Shown here: piece by piece, positions 55,740 to 64,000 of the stretch
Numbering within the stretch: position 1 is the stretch's first letter
How the letters are laid out: every line of letters starts with the position of its first letter
Source: Shewanella sp. KT0246
GTDB lineage: Bacteria > Pseudomonadota > Gammaproteobacteria > Enterobacterales > Shewanellaceae
Reading direction: 5' to 3'
Assembly (NCBI RefSeq): GCF_019654955.1
Contig: NZ_BPEV01000002.1
Span: 124,001 to 188,000 of the forward strand
Length of the DNA: 64,000 nucleotides
Made by a program: the position numbers and the translations under genes
Notes under the pieces: model-generated
Seen by the model: only the letters and a program-made list of their open reading frames with translations
The model's database searches: none
Told to the model about the DNA's origin: nothing

Positions 55740-56393
55740 TTAATCCGACTTTAATTTCAGCACGTTACTTGCATTTGTATCGTTAGCATTCATTTCATGT
55801 TCATATAAATATGAATGCTGGGCTTTATGCATAGAAAATAAAAACTGCCTTAGGGTTTCTCGAGACTCATCGCTGACTACAATCGTAGCGGCTATCACAC
55901 CATTTTCAGACCGTACAATTTGATATTCAATCTCAAAGTTTATCTCTTTGGTTAAAATCAACTTGGCTCGTCGCGAATGATTATTAGCAGAAATGTTTGG
56001 TGCATAAAGAGTTAAACCAGTACTTGAAAGCGATAAAACTTCAATTGCAAGATTGGTATCGAAATCAATAATTCTGACATCATCTAATTCTTTCATTCGC
56101 CAACTGCGCTCAGCTCCACGGGTATCAACCACCTCAGGAATACCTAACTTAGGCGTAAATTGGCCAAGTTCATCCATGGCTATATTTAATGGAAACCACA
56201 AACGGTAGTGACTGATTTCAGCAAGTAAGGTTAACTGGGTCTTACCGAGTAGACTAGCCAAAGTCGACGGTATTTCAGTCGTCACTGAAACTGTTTCCGA
56301 GCTGCTCTCCGGCGAAGACTTAACAGCAGAAGGCTTCTTAGCGAATAATTCGCTAAAACAAGCTAACTCTTCTTTTGTTAAGTTGGTATTCAT
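55740..56393 (-). CDS. PilZ-like protein with degenerate c-di-GMP motif
   Basis: 217 residues. Residues about 88-195 resemble a PilZ domain: RxxxR as RGAER (R92, R96), then VLSLSSTGLTLYAPNIS where the (D/N)xSxxG motif reads SLSSTG (121-126), the first acidic residue being replaced by Ser. A disordered Ser/Glu-rich segment (about 20-45) precedes the domain. c-di-GMP binding could be weak or lost. The same chromosome segment contains three GGDEF cyclases. Assignment to PilZ is by motif only. Confidence 0.6.
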   Translation of the reverse strand: MNTNLTKEELACFSELFAKKPSAVKSSPESSSETVSVTTEIPSTLASLLGKTQLTLLAEISHYRLWFPLNIAMDELGQFTPKLGIPEVVDTRGAERSWRMKELDDVRIIDFDTNLAIEVLSLSSTGLTLYAPNISANNHSRRAKLILTKEINFEIEYQIVRSENGVIAATIVVSDESRETLRQFLFSMHKAQHSYLYEHEMNANDTNASNVLKLKSD

Positions 56394-56850
56394 TCTCTAC
56401 CCTTGATACTCAATTGTTATATTTCGCAACAATTGTAACACGCGGATTTAACGTGTACAATTTCGCCCTGCACTAAACAATTTAAAACTCTAATAAAAAG
56501 AACTACTTTCTAGATTTTATCGCTATAAGCCATTCCTTGTACTGTTCAATATACGACCACATTTTTATAAAAAAGTTTCAAACCGATGATTGAAACTTTA
56601 ATAAGACCGCCCAAATGGATAAGTTATTGTACGATTTACTCCGTCTTTTTGTTCATTTTTGAGTACTTAACCATTCCTTACATAAGCAACTGTTTTTATT
56701 GATTAAGAAAAACAATTTATCAAATCAAATTAAATTAAATTGCGCACAACTTAATTTAGGCGTATTGTATTCATCATTGAGTGAATAAAGTGCGATTTCT
56801 TATTGAGTCACTCATTTTCAATTCATATTAATGACGATTAGGAGTTTTCA
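56394..56850. other. Intergenic region before ohr
   Basis: This 457-bp divergent spacer between the PilZ-like gene and ohr is AT-rich. It contains the 28-bp palindrome listed separately and AGGAG just before ATG 56851. Nothing else was recognised. Confidence 0.45.
56731..56758. promoter_or_regulatory. 28-bp palindromic operator upstream of ohr
   Basis: The two arms TAAATTAAATTGCG and CACAACTTAATTTA pair at 12 of 14 positions. The palindrome lies about 90 bp before the ohr start. Peroxide-sensing MarR-type repressors (OhrR) bind AT-rich palindromes in front of ohr genes, so this is a candidate OhrR-type operator. Confidence 0.65.
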
Positions 56851-57273
56851 ATGGATATCATTTATTCAGCTACAGCAACTACAACAGGCGGACGTGATGG
56901 TAAATCAGTATCGTCAGACAACAAGCTTTCAGTTAATTTAAGTACCCCAAAAGAGCTTGGCGGCGCAGGTGGTGAAGGTACCAACCCAGAACAATTGTTT
57001 GCTGCAGGATATTCAGCTTGTTTTATTGGTGCTATGAAGTTTGTTGCAGGACAAGATAAGAAAATACTAAGCTCTGATCTTTCAGTTGAAGCGACAGTAG
57101 GAATTGGGGGGAACACCGCTGGAGTTGGCTTTGCAATTGATGTTGAATTGCGGATCACTCTACCTGGTATGTCTAAAACAGAAGTTGAAGCTCTGGTAGA
57201 AAAAGCACATCAAGTTTGCCCATACTCAAATGCAACTCGCGGTAATATTCGTGTTGAGCTAGTTGTATTATAA
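56851..57273 (+). CDS. ohr: Organic hydroperoxide resistance protein (Ohr/OsmC)
   Basis: 140 residues, the usual Ohr length. The two redox Cys are C57 (GYSACFIGA) and C123 (QVCPYSNATRGN), the Ohr signature pair. The N-terminal STPKELGGAGGEGTNPEQLF and the C-terminal SNATRGNIRVEL are family-diagnostic. It is a cytoplasmic thiol peroxidase acting on organic and lipid hydroperoxides. A strong AGGAG lies about 7 nt before the ATG. A palindrome upstream suggests a dedicated repressor. Terminator follows. Confidence 0.95.
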   Translation: MDIIYSATATTTGGRDGKSVSSDNKLSVNLSTPKELGGAGGEGTNPEQLFAAGYSACFIGAMKFVAGQDKKILSSDLSVEATVGIGGNTAGVGFAIDVELRITLPGMSKTEVEALVEKAHQVCPYSNATRGNIRVELVVL

Positions 57274-57307
57274 AAATACATCATTACTTTTTATATAAAA
57301 ATGATAC

Positions 57308-57346
57308 AAAAAAACCGTTTATCAATTAACTGATAAACGGCTTTTT
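57308..57346. terminator. Bidirectional rho-independent terminator
   Basis: CCGTTTATCA pairs with TGATAAACGG with A and T tails on the two sides; between ohr and the convergent DUF3087-type gene. Confidence 0.94.
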
Positions 57347-57358
57347 AATTGAGTTATC

Positions 57359-57886
57359 TCACTGTATTTCGTCAATTAAAGAACTGGAAAAGTCATCAAG
57401 GGTAATCACTAGATTTAAACTGGCAATTTGCGTTTCAGTTCTACTGATATCACTGTCTACTTTCCCCATCGTCAACGTATTGTTGTCTAACTCATATATC
57501 TTTTTCTGGCTGTGGTAGTAATAAAGTAGAATCGTTAATGCTTTAACGTCATTCTCACTCGCTGCAGCAATCACTTTGTTTAACTTACGATAAATACGGT
57601 TTTGCAATTGTTTAACTTGCCAAACCCAATAAATCTCTTTCATGTACGGCTTAGTTTTAATCGCATTCATCACTAAACTGCAGCTTACAACAGCTAAAAA
57701 GACACCGATGAGGTTAAGATGAAAATGGCCAGTGGACTCACCTTTAATAACTGTATCACTGCCAAAAAATTCAATAAGAAGGCCACCAAAAGCGAGTGAG
57801 AGTATGGTTAAACTGGCCACCAAACTAATTAGCAATACGTTAAGTCGTTTACGATATTGTGGCTTGTCGATTGAGATAAATTGCAT
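57359..57886 (-). CDS. DUF3087-type membrane protein
   Basis: 175 residues. Two hydrophobic segments (about 17-40 and 54-72) place the N-terminus in the membrane; the remaining hundred residues are helical and cytoplasmic, with QNRIYRKLNKVIAAASENDV and a final acidic helix. I recall this family as DUF3087; function unknown. AAGGTG precedes the ATG. Confidence 0.75.
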   Translation of the reverse strand: MQFISIDKPQYRKRLNVLLISLVASLTILSLAFGGLLIEFFGSDTVIKGESTGHFHLNLIGVFLAVVSCSLVMNAIKTKPYMKEIYWVWQVKQLQNRIYRKLNKVIAAASENDVKALTILLYYYHSQKKIYELDNNTLTMGKVDSDISRTETQIASLNLVITLDDFSSSLIDEIQ

Positions 57887-58233
57887 ACTGCACCTTATTA
57901 AAGAAAGTCACAGTATTTTACACTCTTCTAAGCAAAGCTAAATATAGTTTTGATTTTTAACTATCGATGACTCCATTTAACTCTATAAAAAATCACAACA
58001 GTTCAACCATATAGCGGACAATTTAAGGCACCCCTAATTTATGGATACAAAAACCGAGCTATTGCTCGTCTCTTCTGAATTTGGCAAGGGTAGCAAGAAT
58101 CGAACTCGCAACCTAGAGGTTATAAATACAGGCTAAAGAGCAAACTTTTAGCTCATTAGGTTAAACAGCCTGAGTAATCATTTACTCAATAACAGTGAGA
58201 TGAAATCATCTATACACTATATATCCACCTCAA
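57887..58233. other. Intergenic region with tRNA remnant
   Basis: This 347-bp spacer lies between the DUF3087-type gene and cobC. Apart from the tRNA 3'-half remnant at 58082-58126, nothing recognisable was found. Confidence 0.5.
58082..58126 (-). pseudogene. tRNA 3'-half remnant
   Basis: The minus strand reads, in order, an anticodon-loop-like TTTATAA, CCTCT, a five-base variable loop AGGTT, a T-arm (GCGAG TTCGATT CTTGC, all five pairs formed counting one G-T), then TACCCTTG and the 3' CCA. No matching 5' acceptor strand (AAGGGTA) is present upstream, and the 5' half of the anticodon stem does not pair. If the loop is read literally the anticodon would be TAT (Ile). It is therefore a truncated tRNA, as left by integrases at tRNA att sites. 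Confidence 0.7.
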
Positions 58234-58776
58234 CTATATACTCACCTTTACGATGCCACAGTTTGCTGGAACAGAATAACTCTCAGACCAAGGAGTGGCG
58301 CCATTTAAGTAGTTTTGTAATATTCTCAACCACTCTCCGTGACATATAACAATCACACTTTCTAATCCTAGCTCAGTGATATGTTCTAGAAAAAGCTTAA
58401 TTCTATCCAAGGCATTCAAAGTCGTCTCAGCCCCTTCAATGTCCATATCATCCCCGTGAAATCGTCTATCATAAGCTTGCCAAAGTGGATTAGATTCACA
58501 CCTTAAAATCCCCTCCAACACCCCAAAACTGCGCTCTCTTAACAGGCTAGACATTTGAATGGGTAAGTTTAATTGCTTATTAGCCCATTGCGCAGTTGCT
58601 TCTGCACGGCCTAAATCGCTGCTAATAATGAGCTCGGCTCCAACAGAAAGTAATTCAATTCCAAGTTTGCAGGCTTGCTGAACTCCAGTTTCACTCAGTG
58701 CACTGTCTAAATGCCCTTGCAACCTGCCTTGTACATTCCACTCAGTTTCTCCATGGCGACAAAAAAATACTTTCAT
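58234..58776 (-). CDS. cobC: Alpha-ribazole phosphatase (CobC-type histidine phosphatase)
   Basis: 180 residues from ATG 58776; a GTG at 58785 adds three. Histidine-phosphatase fold: R7-H8-G9 in FFCRHGETEWN carries the phosphorylated His, E-R-S-F-G lies in the second conserved loop, and the second His is in VICHGEW. Position beside cobD and cbiB supports dephosphorylation of alpha-ribazole 5'-phosphate (or adenosylcobalamin 5'-phosphate) in nucleotide loop assembly; the phosphoglycerate-mutase family has other functions, so the name rests on context. Confidence 0.85.
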   Translation of the reverse strand: MKVFFCRHGETEWNVQGRLQGHLDSALSETGVQQACKLGIELLSVGAELIISSDLGRAEATAQWANKQLNLPIQMSSLLRERSFGVLEGILRCESNPLWQAYDRRFHGDDMDIEGAETTLNALDRIKLFLEHITELGLESVIVICHGEWLRILQNYLNGATPWSESYSVPANCGIVKVSI

Positions 58777-58803
58777 ACTAAACACTACTTTCGGTTAATG
58801 ACA

Positions 58804-59895
58804 CTAGATGGCGGGTTCAAATACGGGAGTTGAAAACGATTCATTGCTTTGAGACATATCAGCCTGAATGCTATTGAGAACATATATTAACTTCGACCAT
58901 TGCAGTTCGTTTTTAGGTAAGCCGAATCGTAAAGCATCACCTTCATCCGTTAATCTCACCAGCACACCGTGCTGACATAACAAATCAAACCATTGTTGGG
59001 CATTGTTAAAATAAGCACATTGAAATAATGCTGTTCCAGTAACTGGGACATTGAGGCTTGTGAGCAATTGCCGCATTCGCAGGCTGGCTTGTTCTAAGCG
59101 TGTTATCTGCTTTTGCTGCCAATCAATATCCGAAAATGCTTTTTTACAAATATATCTCGCAGGGCCATTAACCGTCCAAGGCCCTAGCTTGTTTTGCAAG
59201 ATTTGTTTCACTCTTTCAGGCGCAAAAACAAACCCTACTCGTATTCCAGCTAAACCAAAAAACTTGCCGATTGAGCGCAACACAACCAAGTTATCCATAT
59301 TGTGTTTATCGATTGATTTGGCATTATCGACATCCATAAATGCCTCATCGATAATTAAATACCCCTGTTTTGCAGACACTATTGCACGCCACTTTTTTAG
59401 CAACGCGACTGGCACTTCGATAGAGGAGGGATTATTCGGATTGATAACCAATAACACATCACACTGCTCTACTTGCTTGGAAGATGGGAAAGGATCAGAA
59501 ATCGGTTTACCCGTTTGACTATCAATGGTGCGGCTTTCATAGAAATCTAACTCCCAGCCACAATCTCTCCATGATTTTTCATGCTCTTTATAGCCGATAT
59601 TTGGTAATAATATACGGCCTTTTTGCCCTCTTATATGGCTTATCACATCAGGAAGTAACTGAATTGCCGCTTGAGAGCCTGCAACAGCTAAGGGGCTAAT
59701 ACCACCATAATAATGAGCAGCAGACTCTTCTAGTCCATCCTCTTCAGGTAACCTGTTCCAAACTGACAAAGGGATTTCAGGTATCGGGTATGTCCACGGA
59801 CTGACCCCTGTAGATAAATCAACCCACTCTGACTTTGGAATGCTATATTTGCTGGCAATTCTATTAAGTTTGCCGCCATGGTGTAATAACGTCAT
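58804..59895 (-). CDS. cobD: Threonine-phosphate decarboxylase (PLP aminotransferase fold)
   Basis: 363 residues. A class I/II aminotransferase-type protein: PLP Lys K211 in SIGKFFGLAGIRVGF, N154 in INPNNPSS, D183 in IIDEAF. The N-terminus MTLLHHGGKLNRIASKYSIP, then VDLSTGVSPW, is the cobalamin-pathway CobD/CobC signature. It makes (R)-1-amino-2-propanol O-2-phosphate, the linker for the nucleotide loop. Its start overlaps the cbiB stop by four bases (ATGA), so the two are translationally coupled. Confidence 0.93.
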   Translation of the reverse strand: MTLLHHGGKLNRIASKYSIPKSEWVDLSTGVSPWTYPIPEIPLSVWNRLPEEDGLEESAAHYYGGISPLAVAGSQAAIQLLPDVISHIRGQKGRILLPNIGYKEHEKSWRDCGWELDFYESRTIDSQTGKPISDPFPSSKQVEQCDVLLVINPNNPSSIEVPVALLKKWRAIVSAKQGYLIIDEAFMDVDNAKSIDKHNMDNLVVLRSIGKFFGLAGIRVGFVFAPERVKQILQNKLGPWTVNGPARYICKKAFSDIDWQQKQITRLEQASLRMRQLLTSLNVPVTGTALFQCAYFNNAQQWFDLLCQHGVLVRLTDEGDALRFGLPKNELQWSKLIYVLNSIQADMSQSNESFSTPVFEPAI

Positions 59896-60809
59896 TTAAG
59901 ATGCTCCAACGTTCCCATCATCAGCCCTATCAAAAGTAAAAATAACACCCAATAAATACCGCTTAGCCAAACAAGCCGACATGCTCGGTGAATATCCTGT
60001 GCAGTCGCAGGTTTTCCGGTCCCTAAAATGGGTTTATCACACTTGTAACCTTCATATTCAGCAGCGCCGCCCATTTGAATATTCAAGCTACCAGCCCCTG
60101 CCGACATCACCACACCGCCATTTGGACTAGCGCATTTGTGTGCTTGTTTTTTCCAACTCTGTATAGCCAAAGAAAACTGACCTCCCATTGCATAAAATAT
60201 CGCGCAAATCCTGGCAGGAATATAATTCAATAAGTCATCAAACTTCGCCGCAGCCCAGCCAAACTCTTTAAAGGTGTTATTTTTGTAACCCCACATCGCA
60301 TCTAGGGTATTGGCAAATCGATAAATAATCGCCCCAGGAATACCCGCAACGGCAAACCAAAATAAAGCACCAAATAACGCATCATTACCATTTTCTAACA
60401 CAGACTCTAAAGTGGCATTCACCACTTCTTGCTCGGTTAAATTAGCGGTTTTTCTGCTGACTATCATGCTTACCCTTTCTCTTGCCAGCGGTAAGTCTGT
60501 TTCAATTAACGCATCACCTACTGCATTACCATGCTCAGACAAACTTCTAGCACCGATCACAAAATACAATATGATCGCATCAAGTAAAAAGTAACGTGGA
60601 ATCAATAACAGTGGGATTAACGGTAAAAAGGCAACAATTAACGCCAATAACCCGCGAACTTTTGACGCTTTCCAGCATGTTTTTTTGACCCAATTAACAT
60701 ACTTTCCTAAACCTACTAACGGATGAAAACGGTTAACTTCACCAAAAGCCTTATCAGCAATTAACGCTACGCTAATTACACCGGCGATATAGAAAAACTC
60801 GAGATACAT
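59892..60809 (-). CDS. cbiB: Adenosylcobinamide-phosphate synthase CbiB
   Basis: 305 residues with several hydrophobic segments. Family marks include LIADKAFGEVNRFHPLVGLG at the N-terminus, TANLTEQEVVNATLESVLENGNDALFGALFW, a PGAIIYRFANTLDAMWGYKN segment and the CASPNGGVVMSAGAGSLNIQMGG loop. It attaches aminopropanol phosphate to the corrin ring in the cytoplasmic membrane. GGAG precedes the ATG by about 6 nt. It is upstream of, and overlaps, cobD. A gap of 260 bp separates it from the receptor gene upstream. Confidence 0.94.
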   Translation of the reverse strand: MYLEFFYIAGVISVALIADKAFGEVNRFHPLVGLGKYVNWVKKTCWKASKVRGLLALIVAFLPLIPLLLIPRYFLLDAIILYFVIGARSLSEHGNAVGDALIETDLPLARERVSMIVSRKTANLTEQEVVNATLESVLENGNDALFGALFWFAVAGIPGAIIYRFANTLDAMWGYKNNTFKEFGWAAAKFDDLLNYIPARICAIFYAMGGQFSLAIQSWKKQAHKCASPNGGVVMSAGAGSLNIQMGGAAEYEGYKCDKPILGTGKPATAQDIHRACRLVWLSGIYWVLFLLLIGLMMGTLEHLK

Positions 60810-61069
60810 ATCACTCCTGCAGCCCCATACTCAAAGGCAAAATGACGTTTTATATTTTATGGCATTCTTCAATTCTATATTGCAGCTATCAAGTGATTCA
60901 CTGTCAATTCTCACAGAAGATCTTCTGGTTATAGTAAAATGAGAGCAATCCCACTGATAAAAACTCGATGTGATAGTCGCCAACTATTAATAATATTTAC
61001 TATCCATGCTATATCTAACTTGCAAAGACACAGCATGCATAGATAAGAACTCAATTAACGAAAACAGTG

Positions 61070-63001
61070 CTAAAAGTTATATGAATAGGTTAATTGCACA
61101 TTTCTAGGAGTGCCTAAAGTCGCAATAGGACCATCATAAAAGTTCTCTGGAGCCGTGCTTCCGGGATTAAACAAGCCTGTTTGTGCATCATCGTCAAACG
61201 CATTCTCAATTTTTAAATTGATTGTTTGTGCTAATGAATCGCCAAATTTATAACTTGCACCGAGGTCCACCAGCGTATATTCACCGTACTCTTCATCATA
61301 ACTGGTCATCGTTCCAACATAGTTAGTCGACATCCATAACATCCAATTACTCATTTGCGGTTGATAATCAACTCGAACATTTGCCGCTAAATCTGGCACA
61401 TTCATTAGTGCTTCCTGACCATCACTGTCTTCAATGTCGCTATAAGTCAGCCCTGTTGATAGTGTCCAGTCTTGAGCAATCAAGCTAGTCCAAAGAATGT
61501 CGATACCTTGAGTCGTCACATCATCATTTAAGTTAATATATTGGTATTGGCCGCCATCGACTTGTTCAATACCAATCAAGTCAGATATTTCACGCCAGAA
61601 CAAGTTTACAGCAACTTGATCTTTATCATGACTGTACTCAACGCCCACATTAATATTGGTGCCAGTTTCAGGCTTTAAGTCACGATTACCGTAAGCAGAG
61701 TCATCATCGCTGGCATACAGTTGCTCAGCTGAAGGCAGGCTAAACGAGGTACCTGCGGCTAAGTTTATTGACCACGCGTCACTCAATAAATGACGTCCAC
61801 TTAATTCCAGCGCTGTACCTGACTCGCCATCATGCACACTGGTATAGCGACCACCTATGGACAATTTCGTATCTGGTAACGCAGCAATATGAGGTAAATA
61901 TTGGCCGAACACATCAGTTACACGCTCTGTATTTGACTTAAAGTTCATTACGGCATCTTCACCAGAATACTGCTGTTGCTCGACACCATAATTAACCTTA
62001 TGCTCCCCAAAACTTGAGTGCATAGTCATTTTGGCACCGTAATCTTCAAATCCCCAAGGATCATCTTTATTAACTAAATCAATGCTGCCATCTTCATATT
62101 GATATAAACGGAAATAATCTGTATCCCATTTATGGTAATAGCCTTTAAACTCCACTTGATGATCATCATTGATGCCATGCTCAGCTTGCAGGGTCACTAA
62201 TGTTTGCTCGCGCTTATTCTGGGTTTGCACGTTATGATAAGGACGTAAGTAATCTAAATCAGCTAAGTTATATTGCGCCATCAATTGCACACGAGTGTCA
62301 CCAAAGGTTTGTGCCAGTTTCACACCTAGGTTTTGCACATCATAGCCGCGTTCAGTATCGGTTGTGGTCCAATGTATATCTTCATCATTATATGGCTGAT
62401 AACCATCAGATTGGTCGTTAGCGCCGAAAACCGTCACTTCTGTGTCAGCAATTTTTGTCGATACATAGCCATTAAACTGGGTGCTACCCATGGTATCAAT
62501 GCCCGCATTTAATTGACCTTCATTTGTGCCTTTATAGCTGCGAGTAACAATATTAATCACCCCAGCTAAAGCAGATGTACCATACATTACAGATTGACCT
62601 GCTTTGAGCACTTCGATGCGTTCAATCATGGCCGTGCTGATCGTATCTAAGTAACCACCACCGAACAAACGGTTGTTAATACGGTTTCCATCAATCAACC
62701 ATAAAATATCCTTTGAGCGACTGCCTTGCAGTGAATACGTAGCATAATCATAACGGCCGTTTTTAGCTAAAACGGTTAATCCTGGTACGCTTTGTTTTAA
62801 TATCGCATTAAGATCGGATGTGCCTGCTAATTCAATCATATCGCGATCAATCACAACTAACTCAACGCCGACTTTTTCTTGTTCGAATGCTTGAGCTTGC
62901 TCTTGTACGCCAATAATATTGAGCACTTCCATCGATTCTGCTGATAATTGTGGCAAAACGAATAAGGCGCCAATTGCGATACTAATTTGGGTAAACTTCA
63001 T
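61070..63001 (-). CDS. btuB: TonB-dependent vitamin B12 receptor BtuB-type
   Basis: 643 residues. The signal peptide is cleaved near LSA-ESM. A TonB box-like MEVLNIIGV is followed by a plug (about 40-165: ATYSLQGSRSKDILWLIDGN, MYGTSALAGVINIVTRSY) and a barrel ending in LTYSYNF. It starts two bases after the btuF stop, so it is in an operon with btuF, and cbiB, cobD and cobC lie downstream. Cobalamin or cobinamide uptake is the natural role. It is distinct from the riboswitch-controlled receptor at 39145. Confidence 0.9.
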   Translation of the reverse strand: MKFTQISIAIGALFVLPQLSAESMEVLNIIGVQEQAQAFEQEKVGVELVVIDRDMIELAGTSDLNAILKQSVPGLTVLAKNGRYDYATYSLQGSRSKDILWLIDGNRINNRLFGGGYLDTISTAMIERIEVLKAGQSVMYGTSALAGVINIVTRSYKGTNEGQLNAGIDTMGSTQFNGYVSTKIADTEVTVFGANDQSDGYQPYNDEDIHWTTTDTERGYDVQNLGVKLAQTFGDTRVQLMAQYNLADLDYLRPYHNVQTQNKREQTLVTLQAEHGINDDHQVEFKGYYHKWDTDYFRLYQYEDGSIDLVNKDDPWGFEDYGAKMTMHSSFGEHKVNYGVEQQQYSGEDAVMNFKSNTERVTDVFGQYLPHIAALPDTKLSIGGRYTSVHDGESGTALELSGRHLLSDAWSINLAAGTSFSLPSAEQLYASDDDSAYGNRDLKPETGTNINVGVEYSHDKDQVAVNLFWREISDLIGIEQVDGGQYQYINLNDDVTTQGIDILWTSLIAQDWTLSTGLTYSDIEDSDGQEALMNVPDLAANVRVDYQPQMSNWMLWMSTNYVGTMTSYDEEYGEYTLVDLGASYKFGDSLAQTINLKIENAFDDDAQTGLFNPGSTAPENFYDGPIATLGTPRNVQLTYSYNF

Positions 63002-63003
63002 GC

Positions 63004-63948
63004 TTACGATCCCTGATTGCTTGATTGTGAAAACTTCACTAATTGTTGATTTAAATGACTAATGCCATTAATAAGACGAGGGGATGCCACAGTGTCACTA
63101 AACGGCATCACCACAAATCGTTGATGCTTTACCGCATCGATGTGCTTTAAAAGGGGGTGACTAGTCAAATAGTCGATGAGTTTGTTGGGGTCACTAAAGT
63201 TTGAAGCGGCAATACTGATCACCTCAGGATTGGCATAAACCACGGTTTCCCAATTCCAAGTGCCCCAGCGCTGTTGCATTTCTGAAGCTACATTTTGTGC
63301 TCCAGCCAGACGTATCATTAAATCTACGGCGCCAAAACCGCCTGAAACTCTGGCCGTTTCACCACCGCCGTCGAAATGCAATACCCGCCAGCTTTGCGTT
63401 GAGGTGGTACTCGGTAACTGCGCCGTTGCCAGTGTTTTAAGTTGCTTAGCTCGTGAGGTAACCTCAAATAGTCGAGCCAATTCAAAGGTATCTTGCCAAA
63501 TATCATCCCATTGCAGTTGACGATTTTTTAGCGGGCAATAAGAGGCGCTAACCAATGTCGATACGCCCCAATCTTGCCATTGCTCTTGCGAGCCCATGCT
63601 GCCGATTTGAAATCCTGCAGGAAACCCTAAATACAGCAAATCTGGCTGCAATAGCATTAGCTGCTCGTGAGTTGGCCACTTTTCAGATAATTGCGGGATC
63701 CCCTCCAATAAATGCACAAGAGAAGGATCGACTTCATCGTCGGGATAGGCTGTGGCAATTAACTTTTCATGCAAGCCAAGGCGTAACATATTCTCGGTTG
63801 CAAATTGGTTAATGCTGATGACATTTTCAAGCTTATTCGAAGGGATAACTGGAACATAGCAAGGCGTCGCATTCGCTTGTTCAGCTAACAATAAACTTAC
63901 AGCTAACAGCAGGCTTACAGGTACCAATGTAAAAACCTTAACCTTCAT
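63004..63948 (-). CDS. btuF: Cobalamin ABC transporter periplasmic binding protein BtuF
   Basis: 314 residues from ATG 63948, which has AAGGAG about 10 nt upstream and starts a clear signal peptide (MKVKVFTLVPVSLLLAVSLL, cleaved near ANA-TPC); the longer frame adds 13 unrelated residues. Class III periplasmic binding protein: N-lobe (about 35-145, ISINQFATENMLRLG, LLQPDLLYLGFP) and C-lobe (about 170-300) joined by a helix. It captures B12-type corrinoids for a BtuCD permease, not seen here. It leads the operon in this window, and its promoter region reaches the right edge. Confidence 0.9.
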   Translation of the reverse strand: MKVKVFTLVPVSLLLAVSLLLAEQANATPCYVPVIPSNKLENVISINQFATENMLRLGLHEKLIATAYPDDEVDPSLVHLLEGIPQLSEKWPTHEQLMLLQPDLLYLGFPAGFQIGSMGSQEQWQDWGVSTLVSASYCPLKNRQLQWDDIWQDTFELARLFEVTSRAKQLKTLATAQLPSTTSTQSWRVLHFDGGGETARVSGGFGAVDLMIRLAGAQNVASEMQQRWGTWNWETVVYANPEVISIAASNFSDPNKLIDYLTSHPLLKHIDAVKHQRFVVMPFSDTVASPRLINGISHLNQQLVKFSQSSNQGS

Positions 63949-64000
63949 GCTAATGAGCTCCTTGAAAATACTGTTGTAGTTGCTCATTGGATTTAAGATA
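63949..64000. other. Region upstream of btuF at the window edge
   Basis: Only 52 bp are visible, containing the btuF ribosome-binding site. Any cobalamin riboswitch or further cluster genes would lie beyond the window. Confidence 0.4.

Noticed and set aside
58082..58160. Complete functional tRNA gene
   Set aside because: The 5' acceptor strand and the 5' side of the anticodon stem do not pair; only the 3' half is intact.
61070..63001. Cobalamin riboswitch between cbiB and btuB
   Set aside because: The 260-bp spacer at 60810-61069 has no B12-box sequence; a riboswitch for this operon, if any, would lie beyond 64000.

Overview
The window looks like chromosomal DNA of a marine gammaproteobacterium, most likely Shewanella or a close relative. 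This rests on family content recalled from knowledge (GlyGly-CTERM giant subtilases, DUF3069, DUF3087, DUF3622, DUF4447, TIGR03899, YehS, MetR, NAD-malic enzyme), low-to-moderate GC, and many TonB-dependent receptors. No search was run, so the genus is an inference.

Layout. 1-483: 3' end of a probable LysR gene carrying a 119-bp tandem triplication. 486-13427: two copies of a module made of a LysR regulator divergent from a secreted subtilase of about 1660-1670 residues with a C-terminal sorting tail. 13476-18771: rsuA, an M13 metallopeptidase lipoprotein, an exported RelA/SpoT-fold protein, a SUKH-type protein and a DUF4447-type protein. 18841-28418: glutathione transferase, TonB receptor, divergent Nramp-like transporter, yehS, LRAT-like protein, maeA with a CRP-type site, Crp/Fnr regulator and a DUF3069 protein. 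29091-34914: three tandem TPR-GGDEF membrane proteins. 34970-38965: queG, dodecin, metR behind a MetJ-type operator, HDOD protein. 39145-41512: TonB receptor under a cobalamin riboswitch. 41704-48595: envelope protein, DUF3622 protein, rlhA, phosphoribosyltransferase, DnaJ-related protein, DsbA-like lipoprotein, cytochrome b-type protein, hemG. 48894-53555: putative iron cluster (di-haem oxidoreductase, imelysin, porin) behind a Fur-like site. 53669-57886: MFS transporter, TIGR03899 protein, degenerate PilZ-like protein, ohr with a palindromic operator, DUF3087 protein. 58082-63948: a tRNA 3'-half remnant, then a cobalamin salvage and uptake cluster (cobC, cobD, cbiB, btuB-like receptor, btuF) that continues past the right edge.

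How the genes fit together. Cobalamin handling appears twice: a riboswitch-controlled outer-membrane receptor, and a separate btuF-btuB-cbiB-cobD-cobC cluster that would bind corrinoids in the periplasm and complete the nucleotide loop. The di-haem protein, imelysin and porin look like an iron-responsive envelope group. The three GGDEF proteins look like paralogous membrane sensors made from one transcript. The most unusual items are the exported RelA/SpoT-fold protein near a SUKH protein, the Nramp homologue without its metal-binding motifs, the duplicated LysR-subtilase module, and the apparent frameshift in the signal peptide of the first GGDEF gene.
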